Of a stretch of 64,000 nt of DNA, positions 52,472 to 61,100 are shown piece after piece; the stretch's first letter is position 1; the number at the start of each line of letters is the position of its first letter. The stretch is from assembly GCF_000744105.1 (NCBI RefSeq), contig NZ_JQLH01000001.1, positions 2,418,001-2,482,000 of the forward strand. The letters run 5' to 3'. This DNA comes from Maribacter forsetii DSM 18668. GTDB taxonomy: Bacteria; Bacteroidota; Bacteroidia; Flavobacteriales; Flavobacteriaceae. Position numbers and translations under genes: made by a program. Under the pieces are notes generated by a model, which ran no database searches, was not told where the DNA came from, and worked only from the letters and a program-made list of their open reading frames with translations.

Positions 52472-53143
52472 CTATTTTAAGTTGCGTTTTGCTAATTGTT
52501 CTATATCGTTGGATGTTATGATAACATCGGTATTACTCGTTGTATTTGCTAAATTCAACATTGCCTGAGCAATGCTTTCTGCATTGATAATTCTATATTT
52601 TTTCAACGGACCAATAAATAAGAACTGAATGGCTTTAAATACTATTAGTCCTATTTTTTCAAGTGTTCGTTGTTCATCTCTTTCTCCTCCAATTAATGAC
52701 GGTCTTAAAATTGATGTATGGGGTATGCCTTGGTTGACAACATCTTGCTCCATTTCTCCCTTTGTTCTATTATAGAACACTTTACTTTTTTTATTTGCAC
52801 CCATTGCAGAAACCACTAAGTAGGTGGATATTCCGTTTTCTTTTGCCAATTTTGCCGCAGCAACAGGTATACCGTAATCAATGTCTTTGTAACGTTTTTT
52901 ATCTGGAGTTTTCTTTGCAGTAGTACCTATACAACAATACACTTCGTCTGCTGTAAATTCTTTTCTAAACTGTTCTAAGTCTAAAAGGTTTCCTATAAAC
53001 TGCTGTACTTTACTTGGCAAACCCTCAATTCTTGATCTAGAAAATAATTTTATAGTATCGTACCTATCGTCAATAAGTAATTTCTTCATCAATAATCCTC
53101 CTGTTAAACCTGAAGCTCCTAATATGATGGCTGTCTTTTTCAT
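52472..53143 (-). CDS. NAD(P)-binding (HTATIP2/TIP30-like) oxidoreductase
   Basis: 223 aa atypical SDR. Rossmann loop ILGASGLTGGLL (8-19), YCCIGTTAKKTPDKKRYKDIDYGIPVAAAKLAKENGISTYLVVSAMGANKKSKVFYNRTKGEMEQDV with the YxxxK pair (Y-N-R-T-K), and LRPSLIGGERDEQRTLE. It resembles Oxidoreductase HTATIP2. It begins 1 base after the TetR stop, so it is translationally coupled to it. Confidence 0.9.
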   Translation of the reverse strand: MKKTAIILGASGLTGGLLMKKLLIDDRYDTIKLFSRSRIEGLPSKVQQFIGNLLDLEQFRKEFTADEVYCCIGTTAKKTPDKKRYKDIDYGIPVAAAKLAKENGISTYLVVSAMGANKKSKVFYNRTKGEMEQDVVNQGIPHTSILRPSLIGGERDEQRTLEKIGLIVFKAIQFLFIGPLKKYRIINAESIAQAMLNLANTTSNTDVIITSNDIEQLAKRNLK

Positions 53144-53144
53144 T

Positions 53145-53729
53145 CTACTTACACGTTTTAATGCTGCTCCATGCAGCTTCGTAGGCCTGGTCTAAATGCT
53201 CCTTATCCAATGTTACAGAACCTCGGTTTTGAGTAATCATTAAAAATGAAAGCGGATTAATTGAATAGGCATATAACATATAATCTGACAATGGTTTTAT
53301 AACACCTTCTTTTTTACCACGTGCCCATAAATCTAGTAGGGGTTGCAAGTGCTTTATGCCTTCTTGTCTGCTAGCTTCATCTATCATTGGGGTATTATCA
53401 CATTGCGCTAAAAACATGGCATCGGCGCTTTCCTTTAACTTAAACTCAGCTATTCGTTTCCAAATTACTTTAAAACCTTCTTCAACCGGCATGGTTTCAT
53501 CATATGTGGCAAATGCATAAGCCGTATAATTAGCCTTAACCTCTATATAGGTTTTATTCACCAGATCTTGTTTGTTTTCAAAATATAGATATATGGTGGC
53601 GGGAGATACACAAGCCATTTTTGCAATCTTACTCATTGGTGTGGCATGAAATCCATCATTGTTTACCAACTCTATAGTTGCATTAATTAATGCGTTTCGT
53701 TTGTCTATGCTTTTCTGTAATGCTGCCAT
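53145..53729 (-). CDS. TetR/AcrR-family transcriptional regulator
   Basis: About 194 aa; the start is placed at ATG 53729, because the longer frame begins with TTG at 53750 inside the promoter. N-terminal HTH about 4-50 (KRNALINATIELVNNDGFHATPMSKIAKMACVSPATIYLYFENKQDLVNKTY) and a helical ligand domain. The palindrome AATGAACGTTCATT directly upstream is the likely operator, also found before the MDR gene at 19.6 kb. Probably a repressor of aldehyde/enone-handling genes. Confidence 0.93.
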   Translation of the reverse strand: MAALQKSIDKRNALINATIELVNNDGFHATPMSKIAKMACVSPATIYLYFENKQDLVNKTYIEVKANYTAYAFATYDETMPVEEGFKVIWKRIAEFKLKESADAMFLAQCDNTPMIDEASRQEGIKHLQPLLDLWARGKKEGVIKPLSDYMLYAYSINPLSFLMITQNRGSVTLDKEHLDQAYEAAWSSIKTCK

Positions 53730-53746
53730 AACTATGATTTCTTGGT

Positions 53747-53774
53747 ACAAATTTACAAAAAATGAACGTTCATT
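53747..53774 (-). promoter_or_regulatory. TetR promoter with perfect palindromic operator
   Basis: Minus-strand -7 element TAAATTTG (53747-53754) and the 14-bp perfect palindrome AATGAACGTTCATT (53761-53774) six bases upstream of it. The operator lies between -7 and -33, as for a repressor. Confidence 0.8.
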
Positions 53775-53974
53775 CTTTTTTATTAACAGAACTTTAATTT
53801 AAACAGTGGGGAGGGATCAAAAAAAACATAATATCCTTATAATTTCTAAGAACATTCTACAAACAACTTATTTCTTAATTCTCTAATTTTAAAAAGTACA
53901 ATACAGGTAGTTCCCACGTCCTTTTCAATTTTAAATTGAATCCCTTAACTTAATTTCCTAAATTATTATTTAAG

Positions 53975-55189
53975 ATGTACAAAATTCTATCTCTAGACGG
54001 TGGTGGCAGTTGGGCTATTATTCAATTACTTACTTTAAAAGATAGATATGGCAATTTAACGGGTCACGATATTTTAAGGAAATTTGATCTTGTAATTGCC
54101 AATTCGGGTGGTAGTATCGTCCTTGCTGCTTTAGCTGAAAATTATACCATTGACAAAGCCATTTCCCTTTTTAAGGAAAAGAAAAACCGAGAACTTATTT
54201 TTCATAAGAACTCTTTTAAAGATCGTTATTTTCCTGTTGACTATTTAGGACTTTTTAATGCGGGATTTGGACCAAAATATAGTACAACTAAAAAAAAGGA
54301 AGCTTTTGAAAATCTATTTCCTCAGATTGATGAAATACAGATGGATGAAATTCCAAAACTGATTGGTAAAGCATCCCTTAAAATAGTAGTTGCCACATAT
54401 GATGCCTTAAATAATCGTGCTAAATTCTTTAAATCGTTCTCAACAAACCTTGATTCTTATGACTCCGTTAGACTTACTCAAGCTATAAACGGATCATCTA
54501 ACGCTCCTGTTCAATATTTCGATTTTCCGGCACGCTTTAAGGCAAAGGGTAGCGATATATTCTATGAGCTTTGGGATGGTGCTCTAGGCGGATTCAATAA
54601 TCCTATTCTAGCTGGAATCATAGAAGCCTATAAACTAGGTGTTGACTTAAAAACGGTTCAGATTATATCTCTAGGCACCAGTAATTCATTAATGTCGTCT
54701 GAAGCGAAAAAAAACTTTTGGGATTGGAAACAGATTGCACTAATTTTCAGAAGAAAGAAATTTGCTTTCTCTAAATGGAAACCGCAATTCAACTTCTTTA
54801 AAGAAACGGTGTTACACCAAGCAAAAACAATTTTATACCAACCACCAGATACGGCCAACTATATTGCTATGATGTTTTTACAGGTAGCTACGGACAAATT
54901 ACTTAACGAGCAAATTATTCGCTTATCGCCCTTAATTCATTATGATGAACAAACCGAAACATCAATAATTCCTTTAGTTCAAGATTTATATAAATTAGAT
55001 ATGGACCTAACCAAAGATGAAGAAATTGAAACGTTAATCAATTGTTTTTACGCTTGGAAAAGCGGACAATTATATAATCAACCCATAGAATTTAAAGTAG
55101 AGCGCAATAACGATTTATCTTTTATTAAAGGCGATAAATGGTATCAAGAGGGGATGGATAGGTGGAGGAGTTGGGAAGCTACTGAATAA
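53975..55189 (+). CDS. Patatin-like phospholipase family protein
   Basis: 404 aa. Oxyanion loop LSLDGGGSWAII (5-16), nucleophile elbow IANSGGS with S44, where the first Gly of GxSxG is Ala (A42), and DGALGG with the catalytic Asp. A long C-terminal helical part (about 235-404) has no recognised domain. Related in layout to eukaryote-like patatins and some defence effectors (CapV), but no cyclase or defence gene is near, so that role is not supported. Transcribed alone. Confidence 0.88.
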   Translation: MYKILSLDGGGSWAIIQLLTLKDRYGNLTGHDILRKFDLVIANSGGSIVLAALAENYTIDKAISLFKEKKNRELIFHKNSFKDRYFPVDYLGLFNAGFGPKYSTTKKKEAFENLFPQIDEIQMDEIPKLIGKASLKIVVATYDALNNRAKFFKSFSTNLDSYDSVRLTQAINGSSNAPVQYFDFPARFKAKGSDIFYELWDGALGGFNNPILAGIIEAYKLGVDLKTVQIISLGTSNSLMSSEAKKNFWDWKQIALIFRRKKFAFSKWKPQFNFFKETVLHQAKTILYQPPDTANYIAMMFLQVATDKLLNEQIIRLSPLIHYDEQTETSIIPLVQDLYKLDMDLTKDEEIETLINCFYAWKSGQLYNQPIEFKVERNNDLSFIKGDKWYQEGMDRWRSWEATE

Positions 55190-55280
55190 ATTTCCATCTT
55201 TAAATTTCCTAGTTTTAGCTAACATATTTTATTGAATACTCAGCTTTGCGATCGTTGTATAGTTTATAAATCCTTTTACC

Positions 55281-55288
55281 TATTTTTG
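55281..55288 (+). promoter_or_regulatory. Promoter -7 element of the gene at 55311
   Basis: TATTTTTG fits TAnnTTTG, with a TTG (55255-55257) 23 bases upstream as -33 element; 22 bases before the start codon. Confidence 0.55.
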
Positions 55289-55310
55289 AGAAACTAGATA
55301 ACCCTGCAAC

Positions 55311-55880
55311 ATGACACTAAAACAACATCTTTACATCATTACTTTTTTATTTGCATTACCACTTATAGCTCAAGAAACTAGCCCTTCTGAAGTATTTTGG
55401 AACAACTTAAAATCTCATTGCGGTAAAGCATACGAAGGTAGTTTAGCTTTACCTGAAGAAGATGAAAATTTTGGTGGCAAAAGACTTGTTATGCATGTTA
55501 GAGCATGTAGCGATAACAAAATTAAGATTCCGTTTTATGTTGGTGACGATAAATCTAGAACATGGGTCTTAACTAAAAATGATGGTATACTTACCTTAAA
55601 ACATGACCATAGGCATGAAGACGGCGCTGAAGATGATGTGAATTTTTATGGTGGTACAGCAAGTAATGCAGGTAAAGCTGATATTCAGTTTTTCTCAGCA
55701 GATGGCGCAACTCAAAAAATGATACCTGGTGCTGCAACCAATGTTTGGTGGATTACATTAAACGATACTACTTTTACTTATAATTTAAGAAGACTAGGAA
55801 CTGACCGAGTTTTTAAAGTGGTAATGGATATTACTAAGCCGATTGAAGAACCAGAAGCTCCGTGGGGTTGGGAAGATTAA
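55311..55880 (+). CDS. Secreted protein of unknown function
   Basis: 189 aa. Signal peptide 1-20 (LFALPLIAQ). Mature part: SPSEVFWNNLKSHCGKAYEGSLALPEEDENFGGKRLVMHVRACSDNKIKIPFYVGDDKSRTWVLTKNDGILTLKHDHRHEDGAEDDVNFYGG...WWITLNDTTFTYNLRRLGTDRVFKVVMD. Two Cys (about 37 and 62) could form a disulfide, and KHDHRHEDG is a His/Asp cluster. It is a recognisable but unnamed Bacteroidota family, lipocalin-like in feel. Single gene. Confidence 0.8.
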   Translation: MTLKQHLYIITFLFALPLIAQETSPSEVFWNNLKSHCGKAYEGSLALPEEDENFGGKRLVMHVRACSDNKIKIPFYVGDDKSRTWVLTKNDGILTLKHDHRHEDGAEDDVNFYGGTASNAGKADIQFFSADGATQKMIPGAATNVWWITLNDTTFTYNLRRLGTDRVFKVVMDITKPIEEPEAPWGWED

Positions 55881-55947
55881 ATGAATCATTACCGGGAATC
55901 TACATCACTTATAAATAGATTGTTGTTACTCCCTGAATAACTGTACC

Positions 55948-55955
55948 TATCTTTG
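55948..55955 (+). promoter_or_regulatory. Promoter -7 element of the DEAD-box helicase gene
   Basis: TATCTTTG with TTG (55923-55925) 22 bases upstream, giving a good Bacteroidota promoter 14 bases before the start codon (a very short leader). Confidence 0.6.
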
Positions 55956-55969
55956 CCGAAAATTATTTT

Positions 55970-57322
55970 ATGTCAAATCAGTTTTCAGATTTAGGAATCA
56001 ATAAACAAATTCAACAGAGTTTAGAGGAATTACAAATTACAGTACCTACAGATATACAGAAAAAATGTATTCCTGTTGTCCTAAATAAAAAAGATGACCT
56101 TGTTGCATTAGCAAAAACAGGAACTGGTAAAACTGCTGCATTTGGCTTACCATTACTGCAATTAATCAATACAAAAAATACAGCAGTACAAGCTGTTATT
56201 TTAGCACCAACAAGAGAATTGGCACAACAAATACATGCCAACCTAATTTCATATGCCAAACATAGTCCTGCAATATCAATTGCTTCAGTATGCGGTGGTA
56301 TACTTATAAAACCTCAAATAGAACGCTTAAAAGAAGATACTCATATTGTAGTAGCTACGCCTGGTCGTTTAGTTGATTTGGTAAAACGTGAGGCTATTAA
56401 TATTAAAAATTTAAAGTACTTGGTTTTAGATGAAGCTGATGAAATGGTCACTGCCCTAAAAGAAGACCTAGATACTATTATTGCCGGTATACCTAAAGCT
56501 AGACGTACTTTTCTCTTTACCGCTACCATGTCTGGAGCTATTAAACAACTGGTTCAAAACTACATGTCTAAACATGTAGTACATAAAGAGGCTGATATGG
56601 CAACCCTTGGACATAAAGGTATTGATCATAAATATGTGGTAGTTGAGCCTATTGAAAAATTAGATGTGCTTATGCACTTTTTAAATACAAAAGAAGGGCA
56701 ACGTGGTATCATTTTCTGTAAAACAAAAGCGGCAGTAAACAAGTTGGCTAAAAAATTAGCTATAAATAAATTTTCATCAGGTGCTTTGCACGGTAGTTTA
56801 TCTCAAGGAATTCGTGATCGTATAATGGGTCAGTTTAGAGAAGGGAATATCAATATACTTGTAGCGACAGATTTAGCTTCTCGTGGCTTAGATGTTAAAG
56901 AATTGGGTTATGTAGTCAATTACCATTTACCGGACACCTATGATGCATATGTTCATAGAAGCGGACGTACAGCTAGAGCAGGAGCGAAGGGACTTTCATT
57001 AACCATTTTACAAAAAGAAGAAGTTGCGGAAGTATTTGATTTTGAAAAGGAATTAGGTATTTCTTTTTCAAAATACCAAAAAGCAGATGCACAGAGTATC
57101 GAAGAAAACAACACATTACTTTGGGCTAAAAAAATCTTTAAAACCAAGCCTAATCGCGAAGTATCTGAAGAATTTAAAACTAAAGTAAGAACCATTTTCC
57201 ATCACTTGACCAAAGAAGAATTGGTAGAGAAAATATTGGCAAACCATATAGCCCAAACCACAAGTCTACATATAAAATCTGAAGAGCCGAAAAGGAAAAA
57301 AAATCAAAATGGGAACAACTAA
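55970..57322 (+). CDS. DEAD-box ATP-dependent RNA helicase (RhlE/CsdA-like)
   Basis: 450 aa, two RecA domains. Q-motif FSDLGINKQIQQSLEELQITVPTDIQ, Walker A AKTGTGKT (48-55), PTRELA, TPGR, DEAD (LDEADEM), TAT in place of SAT, and HRSGRTARAGAKG (motif VI). Basic tail EEPKRKKNQNGNN. Full-length DEAD-box helicase for RNA remodelling, probably cold- or ribosome-related. Compare the degenerate relative at 48856. Confidence 0.95.
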   Translation: MSNQFSDLGINKQIQQSLEELQITVPTDIQKKCIPVVLNKKDDLVALAKTGTGKTAAFGLPLLQLINTKNTAVQAVILAPTRELAQQIHANLISYAKHSPAISIASVCGGILIKPQIERLKEDTHIVVATPGRLVDLVKREAINIKNLKYLVLDEADEMVTALKEDLDTIIAGIPKARRTFLFTATMSGAIKQLVQNYMSKHVVHKEADMATLGHKGIDHKYVVVEPIEKLDVLMHFLNTKEGQRGIIFCKTKAAVNKLAKKLAINKFSSGALHGSLSQGIRDRIMGQFREGNINILVATDLASRGLDVKELGYVVNYHLPDTYDAYVHRSGRTARAGAKGLSLTILQKEEVAEVFDFEKELGISFSKYQKADAQSIEENNTLLWAKKIFKTKPNREVSEEFKTKVRTIFHHLTKEELVEKILANHIAQTTSLHIKSEEPKRKKNQNGNN

Positions 57323-57351
57323 TAGTTTTCATTTACAACATTTTAATGCAT

Positions 57352-57385
57352 AAAAAAGCCGACTTAAATAAGTCGGCTTTTTTTA
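57352..57385. terminator. Bidirectional terminator between helicase and sigma factor genes
   Basis: A-tract, 11-bp stem AAGCCGACTTA / TAAGTCGGCTT (57356-57366 and 57369-57379), minimal loop, T-run. Serves both convergent genes. Confidence 0.9.
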
Positions 57386-57402
57386 ATATTTTAAACTGTC
57401 TT

Positions 57403-58263
57403 CTACAAATATGCTTTTAGTACTTCGTTTTGTGATTTATTACGAAGCTTACGAACAGCCTTTTCTCTTAGCTGTCTAACACGTTCTCTAGTTAAATCAA
57501 AAAGCTCACCAATTTCACTTAAACTTTTAGGGTGACTTTCACCTATTCCATAGTAGAGTTTAATTATTTCACTTTCTCTGCTTGGTAATGTATTTAATGC
57601 CTGATTAAGATCTGTTTTAAGTGAATCCATCATCATACCGGCATCTGGTCTGTTTGCATCTTTAGAGCTAACCACATCATATAAATTAGATGATTCTCCT
57701 TCTTGAAAAGGGGCATCCATAGACAAGTGTCTTCCTGAATTTTTTAAAGCAAGTTTTACTTGCGTGCTGCTCATATCAAGTTCTCTAGCTATTTCCGTAG
57801 TACTTGGTGGTCTTTGTAAAGATTGCTCTAGCGTAGAAAATACTTTATTTATCTTACTTATTTCCCCAATTTTATTCAATGGAATACGTACCATACGAGA
57901 TTGCTCAGAAATAGATTGTAGTATGGATTGTCTGATCCACCATACGGCATATGAAATAAACTTAAAACCTCTGGTTTCGTCAAAACGTTTTGCAGCCTTC
58001 ACTAAACCAATATTTCCTTCATTGATTAAATCTGAAAGTCGTAATCCGCTACCTTGATATTGTTTTGCTGTAGATACTACAAAACGTAGGTTAGCATTTA
58101 CTAAGGTATTTAGGGCATTTTGATCTCCTTCGCGTATTCTTCTAGTTAGTTCCACTTCCTCATCTGCGGTAATCAAATCAATTTTTGATATTTCTTGAAA
58201 GTACTTTTCTAATGATTTAGTGTCTCTGTTTGTAATTTGCTTAGTGATCTTTAGTTGCCTCAT
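57403..58263 (-). CDS. RpoD-type sigma-70 factor (likely paralogue of the primary sigma factor)
   Basis: 286 aa. Region 1.2 (SLEKYFQEISKIDLITADEEVEL), region 2 with ANLRFVVSTAKQYQGSGLRLSDLINEGNIGLVKAAKRFDETRGFKFISYAVWWIRQSI, region 3 and region 4 with TRERVRQLREKAVRKLR. Bacteroidota primary sigma factors have the same size. However, LRLSDLINEGNIGLVKAAK, HLSMDAPFQEGESSNLYDV and KLYYGIGESHPKSLSEIGE differ from the very conserved primary forms I know (LTLPDLINEGNLGLIKAAQ-like), so a second, alternative RpoD-like factor is plausible. Confidence 0.88.
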   Translation of the reverse strand: MRQLKITKQITNRDTKSLEKYFQEISKIDLITADEEVELTRRIREGDQNALNTLVNANLRFVVSTAKQYQGSGLRLSDLINEGNIGLVKAAKRFDETRGFKFISYAVWWIRQSILQSISEQSRMVRIPLNKIGEISKINKVFSTLEQSLQRPPSTTEIARELDMSSTQVKLALKNSGRHLSMDAPFQEGESSNLYDVVSSKDANRPDAGMMMDSLKTDLNQALNTLPSRESEIIKLYYGIGESHPKSLSEIGELFDLTRERVRQLREKAVRKLRNKSQNEVLKAYL

Positions 58264-58501
58264 ATATTATTTTAGTTTTTATCGTTGTTATAATTTAAGC
58301 AATTTTTTAAAAATATCCTAATGAAATCAAGTATTTGTTGTAATTATTTTAATGGATTCTAAAAATTGATTAATTAAATCTAAAATTATATGATATTTTG
58401 ATTATATTTTATCAAATCTTTAATACTTAGACAATAGTTATCCCTAGTGGTTGATCCTCTAGAAAAAAGCTCGAAATTCGGACTAACCATAACAAACCAA
58501 G

Positions 58502-59854
58502 ATGAAAACGACCTCTTCTATCATTATCTTATTTTTCTACACAAGCTTTCTTTTTAGCCAAACTCCCGTGCAATCTTATTTTGAATGGACAGCATTACCT
58601 TTTGCAAAAGAAGAGTTAAGAGAACGACGAGATAACCTAATGAATATTTTAACGGAACACGGTAAAACAGGAATAGTGATTGTACCTGCTAATGACGGAT
58701 TTTCATTCGGAGAAACATTTAGACAGGCAGATGATTTTTATTACTTCACCGGACTAGAATTACCAAATGCCATTTTGGTTATGAATGTAGCCACCAAATC
58801 AGTAACTATATACACCCCTGAACGAGATTTACGATTTGAAAATGGCTCTCGAATAAATGATTTTCCAGGTAGACCTTTATTGAATGATAAGAATATTACA
58901 GAAAAAACCGGAATAACTCTTGCATCTATTGACGACTTTACCTTTCTAATGGATGCTGAAAGTAAAAAAGAAAACACCGTTTTAATTAATAGTGGACGAA
59001 AGGGTGACATTACTTATGCATCTGATGCCTATATAGCTACGCATTCTCCTGTTCAAGTTCTGCTACAGGCCTTGATCAAAAAACATCCCAAATTGAAACA
59101 TGAAAATATGTACGATGCAGTTGCAAATGTTCGTATGATTAAATCTGAAGCTGAAATTGAAATTATTCGAAAGGCTGCTACCATTACGGCAGAAGGTATT
59201 AAGCAATCTGCTAAAAAGATTAAACCTGGGGTAGATGAGCGTTACCTAGAAGGTATTTTGGAAGGTGATTTCAAAATTAACGGTTCTCAACGACTTGCTT
59301 TTGGTTCCATAATTAAATCAGGACCAAATTCTCATTGGCCTTGGAGAATATTAGCTACACACTATAACCGTAGAAATAGGGTTATGGAAAAAGGCGACTT
59401 GGTTATTTTTGATGTTGGTTGTGAGTATGAGCAGTATGTTAGTGATATTGGTAGAACCTTTCCCGTATCTGGTAAATTTACCGATAGACAGAAAGAGATT
59501 CTTGTCATGGAAACTAAAATAGCAGATGAGATAATTAAGTTTCTAAAACCCGGTATTACATTTAAAGATGTACAGACACTAACTAATAGTATTATTCCTG
59601 ATGATGCAAAAAAATATATGCAAGTAGGCTTGTTTTTTGGTCATCATTTAGGGCTCTCAACCGGAGATCCTAATATATCTACCACAGTGCTAAAACCTGG
59701 TATGATTTTTACTGTAGAGCCTTGGTACTACAATCATGATGAAAACATTTCAGTATTTACTGAAGATATGATTCTTATTACTGAAGATGGTTGTGAAGTT
59801 TTAAGTAGTGATTTACCAAGAACCCCTGACGCCTTAGAAGGTTTGATGAAGTAA
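58502..59854 (+). CDS. Secreted aminopeptidase P (Xaa-Pro aminopeptidase, M24B)
   Basis: 450 aa. Signal peptide about 1-20. N-terminal creatinase-like domain (SYFEWTALPFAKEELRERRDNLMNIL...DDFYYFTGLELPNAILVMN) and C-terminal pita-bread domain with all five metal ligands: Asp in VIFDVGC, Asp in VSDIGRTFP, His in FGHHLGLS, Glu in FTVEPWYY and Glu in FTEDM. Should cleave N-terminal residues before Pro with two Mn2+ ions in the periplasm. Single gene. Confidence 0.94.
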   Translation: MKTTSSIIILFFYTSFLFSQTPVQSYFEWTALPFAKEELRERRDNLMNILTEHGKTGIVIVPANDGFSFGETFRQADDFYYFTGLELPNAILVMNVATKSVTIYTPERDLRFENGSRINDFPGRPLLNDKNITEKTGITLASIDDFTFLMDAESKKENTVLINSGRKGDITYASDAYIATHSPVQVLLQALIKKHPKLKHENMYDAVANVRMIKSEAEIEIIRKAATITAEGIKQSAKKIKPGVDERYLEGILEGDFKINGSQRLAFGSIIKSGPNSHWPWRILATHYNRRNRVMEKGDLVIFDVGCEYEQYVSDIGRTFPVSGKFTDRQKEILVMETKIADEIIKFLKPGITFKDVQTLTNSIIPDDAKKYMQVGLFFGHHLGLSTGDPNISTTVLKPGMIFTVEPWYYNHDENISVFTEDMILITEDGCEVLSSDLPRTPDALEGLMK

Positions 59855-59888
59855 TAAGAAACCCAATTTATATATTGGCTATTTCTAA

Positions 59889-60071
59889 ATTAGGGCATAT
59901 TCAAATTTCATGATGAATGAAGGTCAAGAGCGTGTTAAAGCTAGTTACAAACACAATTATGTGAGACTGGTTAAAATTAAAAATAGCTATGACCCACAGA
60001 ATTTATTTAGAGTAAATCAGAATATTAAACCATCTACCAAAAATATTAGAATTAATATGCCTGCTTTCTAA
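59889..60071 (+). pseudogene. C-terminal remnant of a BBE-type FAD-linked oxidase
   Basis: The frame from 59889 reads IRAYSNFMMNEGQERVKASYKHNYVRLVKIKNSYDPQNLFRVNQNIKPS and ends at TAA 60069-60071. This is the berberine-bridge enzyme C-terminal pattern (YxNFM-xEG-xRV-xxxY-xxNY-xRLVxxKxxYDPxNLFRxNQNI). The rest of the enzyme is absent from the preceding 35 bases, where a TAA closes the frame. A decayed gene end left after deletion. Too short for standard calls. Confidence 0.8.
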
Positions 60072-60137
60072 TGTGCTAATAAAAAATCCTATCTAAAATA
60101 TTATTAAATAGGATTTAAAGTATCATTACTTAAAGTA

Positions 60138-60830
60138 TTACTCATAGAATTCTGATATAGATTCCAATGGCTTTCTTTCAATATCTGGCACATATGTTGG
60201 TGTCTTGGGGTAGCCTACCGGTAACAATAAAAATGCACGTTCATTACTTGGACGATTCAATAGTTTTGCTAAAAAATTCATTGGGCTAGGAGTATGAGTT
60301 AATGTTACCAAACCTGCATTGTGTATCGCAGTAATCAACATACCTGCCGCAATACCTACAGATTCATTAACGTAGTAATTATTTACCTTTTTACCATCGC
60401 TATCTAAATCATGTACTTTTTTAAAAACGATAATAAGCCAAGGTGCATCTTCTAAAAAGGGCTTATACATGTTTGTACCCATCGGCTCAAGATCTTTTAA
60501 CCAACGGTCGCTCATTCTACTTTCATAACTTTCCTTTTCTTCTGCTTCGGCAGCCTCTCTGATCTTTGCCTTTAATGTAGTATTAGAAACAGCACAGAAG
60601 GTCCAAGGTTGTTTATGCGCACCTGACGGAGCCGTAGAAGCCGTTTTTATTAAAGTTTCAATTACTTCTTTTGGTACAAGTGTATTTGCATATTCTCTAA
60701 CAGATCTTCTTTCATCTAAATGTTTAAAAAATGCCTCACTTTTGACAATGAGTTCTTCTTTAGACAATGCATTTTCTTTATAAAGTACATGCGTGTGTCC
60801 GTTTACAGATATATGAGATTCAGTTGCCAT
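60138..60830 (-). CDS. Iodotyrosine deiodinase-like nitroreductase
   Basis: 230 aa. Whole-length match to the IYD subgroup: LDERRSVREYANTLVPKEVIETLIKTASTAPSGAHKQPWTFCAV, ESRMSDRWLKDLEPMGTNMYKPFLEDAPWLIIVFKKVHDL, NYYVNESVGIAAGMLITAIHNAGLVTLTHTP and LLLPVGYP. The lid residues E98, Y102 and K123 are in the spacing of human IYD E157/Y161/K182, which hold the halotyrosine zwitterion. It should reductively remove halogen from iodo- or bromotyrosine using FMN. Plausible in a marine bacterium that meets halogenated algal or sponge products. Confidence 0.88.
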   Translation of the reverse strand: MATESHISVNGHTHVLYKENALSKEELIVKSEAFFKHLDERRSVREYANTLVPKEVIETLIKTASTAPSGAHKQPWTFCAVSNTTLKAKIREAAEAEEKESYESRMSDRWLKDLEPMGTNMYKPFLEDAPWLIIVFKKVHDLDSDGKKVNNYYVNESVGIAAGMLITAIHNAGLVTLTHTPSPMNFLAKLLNRPSNERAFLLLPVGYPKTPTYVPDIERKPLESISEFYE

Positions 60831-60980
60831 TTTTGAAGTAAGGTTTTAATTGCAAATTCTATTCTCAAAGATATTGCTTTTTTTAGGTTTTACTTTTAAT
60901 GATTCCTCTGTGGCTCAATTTAGGTGCATAAACCAGTTTTATAAATTCGGCTTAAAGCATTTACCGTGAATAATCCCCTT

Positions 60981-61046
60981 TTCACTTATTGTTAATTCGA
61001 ATACACTGATTGTTTAAAATCTGCTTGAATCCAAATTCTATATTTA
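60981..61046 (+). promoter_or_regulatory. LytTR-type direct repeat and -7 element before the arylsulfotransferase gene
   Basis: Half-sites TTCACTTA (60981-60988) and TACACTGA (61002-61009) 21 bp apart. TATATTTA (61039-61046), a -7-like element, starts exactly 37 bp after the second. Confidence 0.65.
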
Positions 61047-61100
61047 TCCTGTTGCTAAAACGGCATACCCAAATTATTCACATTTTTAAAATAACCAATT

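Noticed and set aside
53975..55189. Patatin as a CBASS-type defence effector
   Set aside because: No cyclic-nucleotide synthase or other defence gene near, and the elbow motif differs from CapV.
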